This document shows, one piece after another, positions 1 through 7,520 of a stretch of 9,892 nucleotides of DNA. The stretch comes from Methanocellales archaeon (GTDB taxonomy: Archaea; Halobacteriota; UBA148; JAJOKI01): positions 1 to 9,892 of the forward strand of contig JAJOKI010000119.1 in the NCBI GenBank assembly GCA_021129915.1, given 5' to 3'. A program made the translations under genes and the position numbers. Position 1 is the stretch's first letter, and each line of letters begins with the position of its first letter. Below the pieces are notes generated by a model. The model was not told the origin of the DNA and ran no database searches. It worked only from the letters and a program-made list of their open reading frames with translations.

Positions 1-2
1 GC

Positions 3-1103
3 GACCTCGCTCGAATTCTCGTTGCCGCACTTAGAGGAGAAACACCGTCAAACATCCTCATCTATGGGAAGACCGGGACGGGCAAAACAGCAGTGGTAAA
101 ATATGTTGGAAAGGAGCTTGAGGAAACCAGTGAGATGAAGGGAACGCCCTGCTCGACACTGTATATCAACTGCGAGGTAGTTGACACTCAATATCGGGTG
201 CTCTACCATTTGGCAAGACTTTTTGGAAAGAACATCCCGCCAACGGGCTGGCCAACCGACCAGGTGTATGATGAATTTAAAAACAGCATCGATACTGAGA
301 ACAGAAGCATCATAATAATCCTGGATGAGGTAGACAAACTGGTCAAAAAAGGCGACGAGATATTGTACAACCTCACAAGGATCAATTCTGAATTAAATAA
401 TGCTAAAATTAGCATAATCGGTATATCAAACGACCTTAACTTCATAGAATTCCTGGACCCGAGAGTCAGATCATCTCTAGGGGAGGAGGAGATAATATTT
501 CCACCATATGATGCCAACCAGCTCAGAGATATCCTCGAGCAGAGGTCAAGAATGGCATTCAAACCCGACGCACTCGAGGCGTCGGTGATACCTCTTTGTG
601 CTGCTTTTGCAGCGCAGGAGCACGGCGACGCAAGACGTGCACTTGACCTCCTACGCATCTCCGGCGAACTGGCAGAGCGCATGAAGGGGGATAAGGTTAA
701 GGAAGAACATGTGAGAAAAGCCAGGGACAAAATTGAAGTGGACCGCGTCGTGGAGGTAGTGCGCACGCTGCCAACACAATCCAAATTAATTCTATATGGG
801 GTGGTCGCGCTCTATAAAAACAACCCCAAGAAATTATCCACCGGCGAAGTCTACAACATCTACAAACGCTTATGTCGCCAGATCGATATGGATGTCCTGA
901 CACAACGGAGGGTTACCGACCTCCTCTCTGAACTTGATATGTTGGGCATAATAAACACAGCAGTGGTCAGCAAGGGACGGTATGGGCGGACAAAGGAAAT
1001 ATCGGTCAATGTTCAGCTGGAGCAGACAAGAAACATAATACTCGAAGACTATAGATTAAAACCACTCGGCGGTATTGCATCAGTCGGGCAGACCAGGTTG
1101 TAA
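3..1103 (+). CDS. cdc6: Orc1/Cdc6 replication initiator, 5'-truncated by window edge
   Basis: AAA+ ATPase that binds archaeal replication origins and loads the MCM helicase. The reading frame is already open at base 3 and runs 366 codons to a TAA. The GTG at 93 is internal, because the Walker A motif GKTGTGKT (partial residues 22-29) lies upstream of it. Walker B follows as IIIILDEVD (D108, E109), then sensor 1 in ISNDLNF (N143), an arginine-finger region LDPRVRSS (R154/R156) and sensor 2 in GDARRALDLLR (R211/R212). Residues from about 255 to the end fit the winged-helix origin-binding domain. Family members are usually about 400 residues, so roughly 40 N-terminal residues lie off the left edge. 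The gene is convergent with the signal peptidase gene and shares its last 24 bases with it. The family call is firm. Whether this is the main origin-associated paralogue cannot be told from the window. Confidence 0.96.
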   Translation, partial: DLARILVAALRGETPSNILIYGKTGTGKTAVVKYVGKELEETSEMKGTPCSTLYINCEVVDTQYRVLYHLARLFGKNIPPTGWPTDQVYDEFKNSIDTENRSIIIILDEVDKLVKKGDEILYNLTRINSELNNAKISIIGISNDLNFIEFLDPRVRSSLGEEEIIFPPYDANQLRDILEQRSRMAFKPDALEASVIPLCAAFAAQEHGDARRALDLLRISGELAERMKGDKVKEEHVRKARDKIEVDRVVEVVRTLPTQSKLILYGVVALYKNNPKKLSTGEVYNIYKRLCRQIDMDVLTQRRVTDLLSELDMLGIINTAVVSKGRYGRTKEISVNVQLEQTRNIILEDYRLKPLGGIASVGQTRL

Positions 1104-1598
1104 CACCAATCTGACATATCCTAAATATGGCAATCTCCCCCATGCAACGCCGACTATCCACTCCGGCTTTACAGGACCGCTTAGGTTTGGTTGGTCGTAG
1201 TGTTGATTGCCATCCCCCCTCGTGATATAGCCAGCGTGCTGGGCAACCTCGCCGCCGGGCATTCGGTCCCCAACATCCACCCAATACATTGCCCTATGGA
1301 TGATCGGCGTCACGTACGGGTCCCCATTTGGCCTGAACACGATCACATCACCAAAGTCTCCAAATGTTCTATGGCCTATCTCCTTACCGACCCGGTATGT
1401 TGTGATTTCAACGCGACTTGGACACTGTATGAATACGATATCGCCGATGTGTATGTTTGGCATCATGCTGCCAGACTCAACTGCGACCATTGCAGGCCAC
1501 GTTCCGGCCAAAGCATACACTACCAGCGCCACCATGCCCACGATCGCCACGGCAGAAACCAAATCTTTTATCACTCCACTCAAAAAAGATCGCCCCAT
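1080..1598 (-). CDS. Archaeal type I signal peptidase (Sec11-like)
   Basis: Membrane-bound serine protease that removes signal peptides from proteins exported by Sec; the active site faces outside. The chosen start (ATG at 1598) gives 172 residues: a short positively charged N-terminus, one membrane helix at about residues 13-31, then the catalytic box SGSMMPNIHIGD with Ser44, the His box IIHRAMYW with His101, and YITRGDGNQHYDQ with Asp129. Ser-His-Asp in place of the bacterial Ser-Lys dyad is the archaeal/ER form. The C-terminal PEWIVGVAWGRLPYLGYVRL is typical of the archaeal group. The frame stays open up to 1739, but the added 47 residues would run into DP1 coding sequence and do not resemble the family, so the shorter start is preferred. 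An upstream in-frame GTG near 1628 is a weak alternative. No strong ribosome binding site is visible. The TGA stop lies inside the 3' end of cdc6. Confidence 0.93.
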   Translation of the reverse strand: MGRSFLSGVIKDLVSAVAIVGMVALVVYALAGTWPAMVAVESGSMMPNIHIGDIVFIQCPSRVEITTYRVGKEIGHRTFGDFGDVIVFRPNGDPYVTPIIHRAMYWVDVGDRMPGGEVAQHAGYITRGDGNQHYDQPNLSGPVKPEWIVGVAWGRLPYLGYVRLVLQPGLPD

Positions 1599-1652
1599 CT
1601 TTCTACCACTATCGCATAATTTATGCACACCTATTATAATATTGCTGATTCT
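1599..1652. promoter_or_regulatory. Divergent promoter region, signal peptidase / DP1
   Basis: These 54 AT-rich bases separate two divergent starts. The block TATTATAATATT (1632-1643) is TATA-like and, read leftward, is centred about 27 bases before a plausible start site near 1610 for the signal peptidase. The AT block around 1616-1624 lies about 30 bases before the DP1 ATG and could serve DP1 as a leaderless or short-leader transcript. Neither gene has a clear Shine-Dalgarno sequence. Assignments rest on spacing only. Confidence 0.45.
1614..1626. repeat. 13-bp palindrome in divergent promoter
   Basis: GCATAATTTATGC is a perfect inverted repeat: GCATAA and TTATGC flank a central T at 1620. 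It lies between the two divergent starts and overlaps one candidate TATA block. It could be an operator or a chance AT-rich symmetry. Confidence 0.35.
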
Positions 1653-3125
1653 ATGGGCACAATAGATAAAATTATCCAAAAATTCGCCGCAACTGGATAT
1701 CAAATACATCCAGATGCGGTTAAGCTGATCGAGCAGCACAACGGGTCCACAAAAAGTATGGTACAGGACATACTCGCATCATTAGACGAATCGGTGCTGG
1801 TAATCGCCCCAGAGCACATCAGAAACGTGCAGCAGGGATTGCAACCAGCGATTAACACAACCAGACAAACAACCCATATAACAACTGCACCAGAGGCCAT
1901 TATTTTAAGCGACGTCACGGATGATTCAACATGCATTGGCAATTATAATGAGTTCGTCAGATATTTTCGTGACCGTTATGCTAGGTTGGGGGAAATAATT
2001 CGAAAACGGGTTAGCGCCAGACCCATCGAGACCGTTAACAAGGGCAGGCAAATAAACGGACGAGAGGACATCACCATAATAGGGATGGTGTCCGGCACCA
2101 GGGCCACCCCAAACGGGCACAGATTGGTAGAAATGGAGGACCCAACTGGGACGATATCCGTACTTTTTCTTAAAGACAAGGACGCATTTGAGAAATCTCA
2201 ACGGATTATTTTGGATGAGGTCATCGGCATCACCGGCTCGCTTACAAATGATGGTGGGCTGTTGATCGCGAACAATATCATATGGCCCGAAGCACCAGCA
2301 AAGAAAAACAAACCGCATAAAACAGGAGAACCAACTTACGCCGTCCTGATATCTGATGTGCACATAGGCAGCAATATGTTTTTAGAGGAGACATGGTCCA
2401 GGTTCATAAGCTGGATAAACAGCGACGTCGGCAACGAACAACAACAAATGCTTGCAGAGCGCGTTAAATATCTGGTGATTGCCGGCGACTTAGTGGACGG
2501 CATCGGCATATATCCAAACCAAGAGAGGGAGCTTGCCATTCTGGATATTTATGAGCAATACAGGCTCGCTGCCGAGCATCTATCGGGCGTGCCATCGCGC
2601 ATCAAGGTCATCATCGCTCCAGGAAATCACGACGCGGTCCGCCAGGCAGAGCCGCAGCCAGCACTTCCCAAACAAATAACATCTATGTTCAAATCCCCCA
2701 ATATAACATTCGTGGGCAATCCATCGCTAATCGAATTGAACGGCACCCGCATCCTTGTCTATCACGGACGCGCCCTGGACGACCTGGTCGCAGCGCTCCC
2801 GGACATCACATACTGCAAACCAGACAAAGCCATGATCGAGATGGTGAAACGCAGACACCTCTCTCCGATATATGGGGGACGCGTCTCCATAGCACCAGAG
2901 AGGTCCGACCACCTCATCATCGACCCAGTGCCCGATATAATCCACTGCGGCCATGTACACACCGTTGGCGTATCCAAATACCGGGGCGTCACACTGATAA
3001 ATTCCGGCACCTGGCAGAGCCAGACAGAGTTCCAGAAGCGCATGAATTTAGAGCCAGTTCCAGGATGCGCATCCATCGTCAATTTGAATACGCTGGAAAC
3101 CTCTATTTTGAAGTTTTATACGTGA
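1653..3125 (+). CDS. polB: DNA polymerase D small subunit DP1 (3'-5' exonuclease)
   Basis: Small subunit of the archaeal replicative polymerase PolD. It carries the proofreading nuclease and joins DP2. The protein is 490 residues from ATG 1653. An in-frame ATG at 1623 adds ten residues inside the divergent promoter and is less likely. The N-terminus (GTIDKIIQKFAATGYQIHPD) resembles DP1 N-termini. An OB-fold follows at about residues 130-210 (ITIIGMVSGTR to IANNIIWPE). The calcineurin-like phosphoesterase domain is complete: DVHIGS (D235, H237), GDLVDG (D279), PGNHD (N325, H326), YHGR (H371) and CGHVHTVG (H434, H436). With every metal ligand present, an active Mre11-type nuclease is expected. 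Length is similar to shorter euryarchaeal DP1 proteins. DP2 is the next intact gene on the strand, but a gap of about 700 bases with a broken toxin-antitoxin pair separates them, so separate promoters are likely. Confidence 0.97.
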   Translation: MGTIDKIIQKFAATGYQIHPDAVKLIEQHNGSTKSMVQDILASLDESVLVIAPEHIRNVQQGLQPAINTTRQTTHITTAPEAIILSDVTDDSTCIGNYNEFVRYFRDRYARLGEIIRKRVSARPIETVNKGRQINGREDITIIGMVSGTRATPNGHRLVEMEDPTGTISVLFLKDKDAFEKSQRIILDEVIGITGSLTNDGGLLIANNIIWPEAPAKKNKPHKTGEPTYAVLISDVHIGSNMFLEETWSRFISWINSDVGNEQQQMLAERVKYLVIAGDLVDGIGIYPNQERELAILDIYEQYRLAAEHLSGVPSRIKVIIAPGNHDAVRQAEPQPALPKQITSMFKSPNITFVGNPSLIELNGTRILVYHGRALDDLVAALPDITYCKPDKAMIEMVKRRHLSPIYGGRVSIAPERSDHLIIDPVPDIIHCGHVHTVGVSKYRGVTLINSGTWQSQTEFQKRMNLEPVPGCASIVNLNTLETSILKFYT

Positions 3126-3132
3126 GGTTTAT

Positions 3133-3433
3133 TTGAGGAAAATGAACAAGGAACTTGAGAGAAGCATAAAAACCCTCAAAAGTTTGGAAGAGCAGATAAG
3201 AAATGAGTATAAGGCAGAGATTATCGGGTTGTTTGGCTCATATGCACGGGGAGAACAAAAAGGAAGTAGCGATGTGGATATTCTCGTAAAATTTCTTGAA
3301 GGGGCCACATTATTTGATTTAGTTGGCAGACTTCCTTGAAGAAAAACTCAATGTGAAGGTAGATATCGTTTCAGAGAGGGCGGTGAGAGAGGAGCTAAAA
3401 GAACAGATACTTAAAGAGGTCGTGATGGTATGA
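3133..3433 (+). pseudogene. MNT-type minimal nucleotidyltransferase (MntA-like antitoxin), frameshifted
   Basis: MntA-like proteins are small Pol-beta-fold nucleotidyltransferases that neutralise a HEPN toxin by adding AMP to it. The first frame reads to a TGA at 3337-3339 and contains GLFGSYARGEQKGSSDVDIL, the GS(x)n DxD signature with two catalytic aspartates. After LFDLVG the family sequence carries on in another frame from about 3326 (ADFLEEKLNVKVDIVSERAV), which supplies the third catalytic Asp (in KVDIV) and ends at TGA 3431-3433. The join needs a net +1 shift, equal to a gain of one base or a loss of two or five. The break separates the active-site residues, so the product should be inactive unless this is a sequencing error or recoding. 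Starts: TTG 3133, or ATG 3142 preceded by GAGG. It begins 7-16 bases after DP1 and its base composition is AT-richer than the polymerase genes. Confidence 0.8.
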
Positions 3434-3486
3434 AGAGAGACTACAAACTCTTCATAAAAGACTCTTACTATATCGGTAGAATTTGA
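3430..3486 (+). pseudogene. N-terminal remnant of HEPN/DUF86 (HepT-like) toxin
   Basis: An ATG at 3430 overlaps the nucleotidyltransferase stop (ATGA), the usual coupling of MntA and HepT genes. The first residues, MKRDYKLFIKD, match the typical start of HepT/DUF86 proteins, which are HEPN RNases. The frame then reads SYYIGRI and stops at TGA 3484. HepT proteins are about 110-120 residues. The rest, including the catalytic RxxxxxH motif, is not found in any frame before DP2. It is best read as a decayed toxin cut short by deletion. The call rests on a few residues plus gene order. Confidence 0.5.
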
Positions 3487-3661
3487 CCTTCGGAAGTATG
3501 GTAAAAACACCCCAAATCTCATCTGGGGAAATTGGATTAGAAAAGTAATTTTACTATATGAAAGAAACTCTGGAAAGGTGGCGAAGAGGGTCCTGGAGTC
3601 CATCGACCAAGCAAGAAAAGGCAAAACTATCTCCGAGAAGAATTTGGCTTATGAGTGTTGA
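3458..3661 (+). other. Open frame without a start, unrecognised gene remnant
   Basis: After a TAA just before 3458 the frame stays open for 67 codons to TGA 3659. The translation includes VEFDLRKYGKNTPNLIWG and ends VLESIDQARKGKTISEKNLA. It has no ATG or TTG start; the only in-frame GTG is at 3578. I do not recognise it. The charged helical tail loosely resembles the C-terminal tails of small antitoxins, but this is too weak for a family call. It follows directly on the broken HEPN gene, so it may be the far side of a deletion that fused two unrelated gene ends, or simply chance. Confidence 0.3.
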
Positions 3662-3804
3662 AATATCTTTTCCGTAAACTTTTCCTTCTCAAATCCACAT
3701 CGATTAAAATGACCTTCTCCATACAGAAAAACTTCATGTCAGAGCAACGACTCGGGTTGTCATTGGTAACCACCAACCAATAGTTTACACGAAACCAATC
3801 ACAA
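3662..3804. other. Intergenic stretch without recognisable gene
   Basis: Nothing here codes convincingly on either strand. It begins with T-rich runs (TATCTTTTCC, then ACTTTTCCTTC, 3663-3690) that could end transcription coming from the DP1/nucleotidyltransferase side. It also has a weak hairpin: ATTGGT (3762-3767) and ACCAAT (3776-3781) around an 8-base loop. Confidence 0.4.
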
Positions 3805-3811
3805 CATATTT
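3805..3811 (+). promoter_or_regulatory. Candidate TATA box for DP2
   Basis: CATATTT lies about 20-30 bases before the three clustered in-frame ATGs of DP2 (3826, 3832, 3838). A start site about 26 bases downstream would fall near 3834, which suits a leaderless transcript starting at the third ATG. No Shine-Dalgarno sequence is seen. Confidence 0.35.
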
Positions 3812-3825
3812 CAAATCAGCGCCCA

Positions 3826-6800
3826 ATGGTAATGGGCATGAATATAAACACAAGTGAGCGCATTGCATCTTATTTCAGCTCACTGGAAAGCGGGCTGGAG
3901 CAGGCGATGCAGCTGGCGCGGATGGCCAGAGAACAGGGGGCAGACCCCGAGCCGCATCCTGAGATACCTCCGGCCAAAGACCTGGCAGACCGAGTCGAGG
4001 GTCTGATCGAGATATCGGGCGTAGCGCAGAGGATCAGGGAACTGGAACCAAAAATGTCCAGAGAAGAAGCCGCATTTCAGATCGGTCTGGACTTTGTCGA
4101 GGAACGCATCGGCACGTTCAACTCAAAAATTGATGTGGTGGAGGGCGCCATCCGGACTGCGGTTGCAATACTCACCGAGGGGGTTGTAGCAGCGCCCATC
4201 GAGGGCATCGCGCGCGTTGGGCTGGGCAAAAATGACGATGGTACAGATTATATAGGGATATACTATGCCGGACCGATTAGGAGTGCAGGCGGAACCGCTC
4301 AAACGATATCAGTTCTTGTCGCTGATTACGTGAGGCGAAAAATGGGCATCGGCGCCTACAAACCACGAAAGGACGAGGTCGAGCGCTATGTTGAAGAGGT
4401 TTTGCTTTATGAAAAAGTGACAAATCTTCAGTACGCCCCTGCCGCGAAAGAGATTCGGCTAATCGTCGAAAACTGCCCCATCTGTATAGACGGCGAACCC
4501 ACCGAGGAAGCAGAGGTTTCGGGGTATAGAGATCTGGACAGAATCGAGACCAACAGAGTCAGAGGAGGGATGGCACTGGTGCTCGCCGAAGGTCTCGCAT
4601 TAAAGGCACCAAAGATCAAGAAGTACGTGTCCCAACTGGGTCTTGATGGCTGGGAATGGCTGGACGATCTCACAAAAGGCATAAAAAGTACTGGGACCGG
4701 GGAACGGAAAGACGAAACAATGAAGCGGAAGGGGCGGTTTCTGGACGATATCATAGCAGGCAGGCCCGTGTTTTCACATCCCTCTCGGCCCGGGGGATTT
4801 CGATTACGATACGGGCGGTCGCGTAATTCTGGTTTTGCCACAGCAGGCATCCATCCCGCCACGATGATAGTATTCGATGACTTCATCGCCACCGGCACAC
4901 AGATGAAGATCGAGGGGCCTGGGAAGGCAGCAGGCATGTTGCCGGTAGATTCTATAGAGGGGCCAACGGTTCGATTGATCAACGGGGACGTTCTGCAAAT
5001 CAATTCAGTGGAACAGGCACACGAACTCCGCCCAAGCATTTCAAAGATAATAGATGTGGGAGAGATATTGATCAATTATGGGGATTTTTTGGAGAACGGC
5101 AACCCCCTCGTTCCGGCATCATATTGTTATGAGTGGTGGATACAAGAACTCGGGACAAAGACCGCCATACAGGAAGATTTGAGGGACATATCCCCGGAAA
5201 CAGCGTTCGAGTTGTCGGAAAAATTTGGCATACCACTACATCCCAAATACACCCATTTCTGGCATGATATCTCCATCCAGGAACTGGAATTGCTGGCGAG
5301 TTACATCTCGGAGAAAGGACGGCATGACGAAACCCTCACGATCCCCTTGGATGCGAAGATAAAGGGAATCTTGGAAACGTTGCTGATTTCACACAAAGTT
5401 CGTGAAGGCAGCATAATAATCGAGCAACCACTCCCACTCATCAGATGCCTTGGTCTGTCGCCCGAGCTGAGCAGGTTGCATATCCTGCCATCGGACGCAA
5501 AAACGACCGTAAACGCAGTATCAATACTGAGCGGCGTGCATATCAGGGAGCGCGCACCGGTTAGAATCGGCGGTAGAATGGGTCGTCCGGAAAAATCAAA
5601 AAAACGGGAAATGCGCCCAGCAGTCCACATCTTATTTCCGCTGGGTCAGGCAGGGGGCAGAATTCGCTCGCTCCAGGATGCGACAAACCATTCAAAATCG
5701 CTTAATGACAAAATAGGCGAGATTGAGGTAGAATTAGGGGTTAGAAAATGCCACAATTGTAACAAAACCACATTTAAGACCAGATGCGAGTGCGGGGAAT
5801 TTACACAACCAACCATGTTTTGTCCGCGTTGCAATATATCTGCTGGAGACCGGGACACGTGCCCGCGCTGCAACAAAGGCACTACCAGCATTCGATTGCA
5901 GACAATCGACCTTAGAACACTTTATTCTCAATCATTGAAACGACTGGGCGAACGCGACAATCTCAACGTATTCAAAGGCGTGCGCGGGTTGATATCCAAG
6001 AATAAGACGCCAGAGCCATTGGAAAAGGGCATACTCAGGGCAAAACACGACGTATCCGTATTCAAGGACGGAACTGTTAGATATGACCTGACAGACCTCC
6101 CTCTCACCCACTTTAAACCCGGGGAGATTGGCGTGCCCATAGAAAAGCTCAAAGAGCTTGGATACGACGTCGACCGCCATGGCAAACCCCTCATCGATGA
6201 AAACCAGACGATCGAACTCAAACCACAAGACCTAATACTCTCTAAGGACGCTGCCAGGTATCTACTGCGCGCCGCCAACTTCGTGGACGATCTGCTGGTA
6301 AAATACTATGGGGTGGAACCATATTATCGCGCCACCTCAACAGAGGACATGGTCGGACACCTCGTCATAGGGCTTGCCCCCCATACCAGTGCGGGAGTGC
6401 TTGGTAGAATGCTCGGATTTAGCGATGCATCCGTCGGGTATGCGCACCCGTTCTTCCATGCGGCGAAACGCCGTAACTGTGATGGCGACGAGGACTGCGT
6501 GATGCTGTTAATGGACGGACTGCTCAACTTCTCGCGTTCGTACTTGCCTGATAGGCGCGGGGGCAAGATGGATGCGCCGCTCGTGCTCACGACGAGGATA
6601 GACCCCAACGAGATCGATAGCGAGGCGCACAACATCGATGTGGTGGACCAATATCCACTGGAATTTTACGAAGCGACATGCAAATATGCAGACCCAAAGG
6701 ACTTGGCACCCAAGATGGATATAATCGGCGCGAGACTTGGCTCACCTGCGCAGTATGAGGGATTCGACTTCACACACGACACATCCAACATAGCGGCCGG

Positions 6801-7230
6801 CCCAGCCAACAGTGCCTACAAGACCCTTGACACGATGGTGGATAAACTGGGGGCGCAACTAATCCTGGCAAAAAAAATCAGGGCAGTAGATGCCAGAGAT
6901 GTGGCAGAACGCGTCATCAGCTCGCACTTTCTACCGGATTTGATAGGCAATTTACGTGCATTCTCACGACAAAAAGTGCGGTGCGTCAAATGCAATAAAA
7001 AATTCAGGCGCCCCCCACTCAGTGGCACCTGCTCGAAATGCGGCGGACGGATAATTCTGACGGTGCACGAGGGGGCGGTTAAAAAATATCTGGACGTCTC
7101 GCATAAAATCGCGACGGAGTATGACATCTCAGATTACACAAAGCAGCGATTGAAATTAATCGACCTCGAAATCCAATCCCTCTTCAAAAGCGACAAGTCA
7201 AAGCAAATGGGTATCGTGGATTTTATGTAA
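3826..7230 (+). CDS. polC: DNA polymerase D large catalytic subunit DP2
   Basis: Catalytic subunit of PolD, the replicative polymerase of most archaea outside Crenarchaeota; its core has the double-psi beta-barrel fold of multisubunit RNA polymerases. The protein is 1134 residues, within the range of intein-free DP2. The N-terminal region ([12 protein letters not shown] to [13 protein letters not shown]) is family-like. [20 protein letters not shown] is a strongly conserved DP2 block. An eight-Cys zinc region lies at residues 642-682 (C642, C645, C654, C656, C666, C669, C679, C682). The catalytic motif NCDGDED has D886 and D888 as the metal ligands and carries no intein. A second zinc site lies near the end (C1053, C1056, C1069, C1072). 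The last eight residues, QMGIVDFM, fit a C-terminal PCNA-binding PIP box (QxxIxxF). Three nearby ATGs make the exact start uncertain by up to four residues. The TAA is followed immediately by the convergent small membrane gene. Confidence 0.98.
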   Translation: MVMGMNINTSERIASYFSSLESGLEQAMQLARMAREQGADPEPHPEIPPAKDLADRVEGLIEISGVAQRIRELEPKMSREEAAFQIGLDFVEERIGTFNSKIDVVEGAIRTAVAILTEGVVAAPIEGIARVGLGKNDDGTDYIGIYYAGPIRSAGGTAQTISVLVADYVRRKMGIGAYKPRKDEVERYVEEVLLYEKVTNLQYAPAAKEIRLIVENCPICIDGEPTEEAEVSGYRDLDRIETNRVRGGMALVLAEGLALKAPKIKKYVSQLGLDGWEWLDDLTKGIKSTGTGERKDETMKRKGRFLDDIIAGRPVFSHPSRPGGFRLRYGRSRNSGFATAGIHPATMIVFDDFIATGTQMKIEGPGKAAGMLPVDSIEGPTVRLINGDVLQINSVEQAHELRPSISKIIDVGEILINYGDFLENGNPLVPASYCYEWWIQELGTKTAIQEDLRDISPETAFELSEKFGIPLHPKYTHFWHDISIQELELLASYISEKGRHDETLTIPLDAKIKGILETLLISHKVREGSIIIEQPLPLIRCLGLSPELSRLHILPSDAKTTVNAVSILSGVHIRERAPVRIGGRMGRPEKSKKREMRPAVHILFPLGQAGGRIRSLQDATNHSKSLNDKIGEIEVELGVRKCHNCNKTTFKTRCECGEFTQPTMFCPRCNISAGDRDTCPRCNKGTTSIRLQTIDLRTLYSQSLKRLGERDNLNVFKGVRGLISKNKTPEPLEKGILRAKHDVSVFKDGTVRYDLTDLPLTHFKPGEIGVPIEKLKELGYDVDRHGKPLIDENQTIELKPQDLILSKDAARYLLRAANFVDDLLVKYYGVEPYYRATSTEDMVGHLVIGLAPHTSAGVLGRMLGFSDASVGYAHPFFHAAKRRNCDGDEDCVMLLMDGLLNFSRSYLPDRRGGKMDAPLVLTTRIDPNEIDSEAHNIDVVDQYPLEFYEATCKYADPKDLAPKMDIIGARLGSPAQYEGFDFTHDTSNIAAGPANSAYKTLDTMVDKLGAQLILAKKIRAVDARDVAERVISSHFLPDLIGNLRAFSRQKVRCVKCNKKFRRPPLSGTCSKCGGRIILTVHEGAVKKYLDVSHKIATEYDISDYTKQRLKLIDLEIQSLFKSDKSKQMGIVDFM

Positions 7231-7473
7231 TCATTTGCTTAGGCCAATCGCCTTTTTTATCGACCCCGTCTTCTTATAATCAAGGTGGATCGCGTATAGG
7301 AGGGACAACGCTCCAAGTATGATCAGAAACAATCCAACGCCCATTATCATCATCGTGAGCATCCACCGGTCCACTAAGAACACAATGCCACACAACACTC
7401 CGACCACTCCAAGCGCAAGCGCCAGGTAGTAGAATTTTAATTCATCTTCGACATCAAATCCCATAATCTTCAT
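7231..7473 (-). CDS. Small two-helix membrane protein, function unknown
   Basis: An 80-residue protein that I do not recognise. It has a short acidic N-terminus (KIMGFDVEDELKF), a first membrane helix at about residues 15-33 (YYLALALGVVGVLCGIVFL), a short link with Asp and Arg, a second helix at about 38-62 (TMMIMGVGLFLIILGALSLL), and a lysine-rich tail (DYKKTGSIKKAIGLSK). By the positive-inside rule the basic C-terminus probably faces the cytoplasm, giving a hairpin with both ends inside. ATG 7473 is supported by AGGTGGT (7483-7477 on the minus strand) at normal distance; ATG 7464 is an alternative. It lies 47 bases after hypF on the same strand with its own TATA-like site. Its stop (TGA) directly abuts the DP2 stop with no spacer. 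The ribosome binding site and clean hydrophobic pattern argue that it is real. Confidence 0.75.
   Translation of the reverse strand: MKIMGFDVEDELKFYYLALALGVVGVLCGIVFLVDRWMLTMMIMGVGLFLIILGALSLLYAIHLDYKKTGSIKKAIGLSK
7253..7258 (+). terminator. Oligo-T run after DP2
   Basis: Six T residues lie 22 bases after the DP2 stop. Archaeal RNA polymerase often stops at such U-runs. The run lies inside the 3' end of the convergent membrane gene, whose lysine and isoleucine codons also explain it, so support is modest. Confidence 0.35.
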
Positions 7474-7506
7474 CAGACCACCTTAAAGATTATCTGATTG
7501 TTCTGT

Positions 7507-7513
7507 TATATAT
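7507..7513 (-). promoter_or_regulatory. TATA box candidate for the small membrane protein
   Basis: On the minus strand TATATAA (7513 to 7507) is centred about 37 bases before ATG 7473. A start site about 26 bases on would leave a leader of about 11 bases holding the AGGTGGT ribosome binding site. The gene may therefore be transcribed apart from hypF. Confidence 0.5.
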
Positions 7514-7520
7514 GTTTTTC

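Noticed and set aside
1104..1739. Plus-strand open frames of 60-142 codons across this region
   Set aside because: They lie antisense to the signal peptidase, whose catalytic motifs are clear, and show no recognisable protein features.
3627..3722. Minus-strand 31-residue frame starting MEKVILIDVDL
   Set aside because: The start looks protein-like, but it is very short, has no clear ribosome binding site and overlaps the plus-strand remnant. There is no way to support it as a gene.
3762..3781. Hairpin ATTGGT / ACCAAT in the gap before DP2
   Set aside because: A six-pair AT-rich stem with an 8-base loop and no U-run after it is too weak to call a terminator or regulatory RNA.
3434..3825. Possible replication origin with ORB repeats near the polymerase genes
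   Set aside because: I looked for TCCAGTGGAAA-like ORB cores and G-runs here and in 1599-1652 and saw none. An origin, if near, is more likely upstream of cdc6 outside the window.
4428..5075. Minus-strand open frame of 215 codons inside DP2
   Set aside because: DP2 is unmistakable on the plus strand. The antisense translation is rich in Ser, Pro and Arg and looks like a shadow of its codons.
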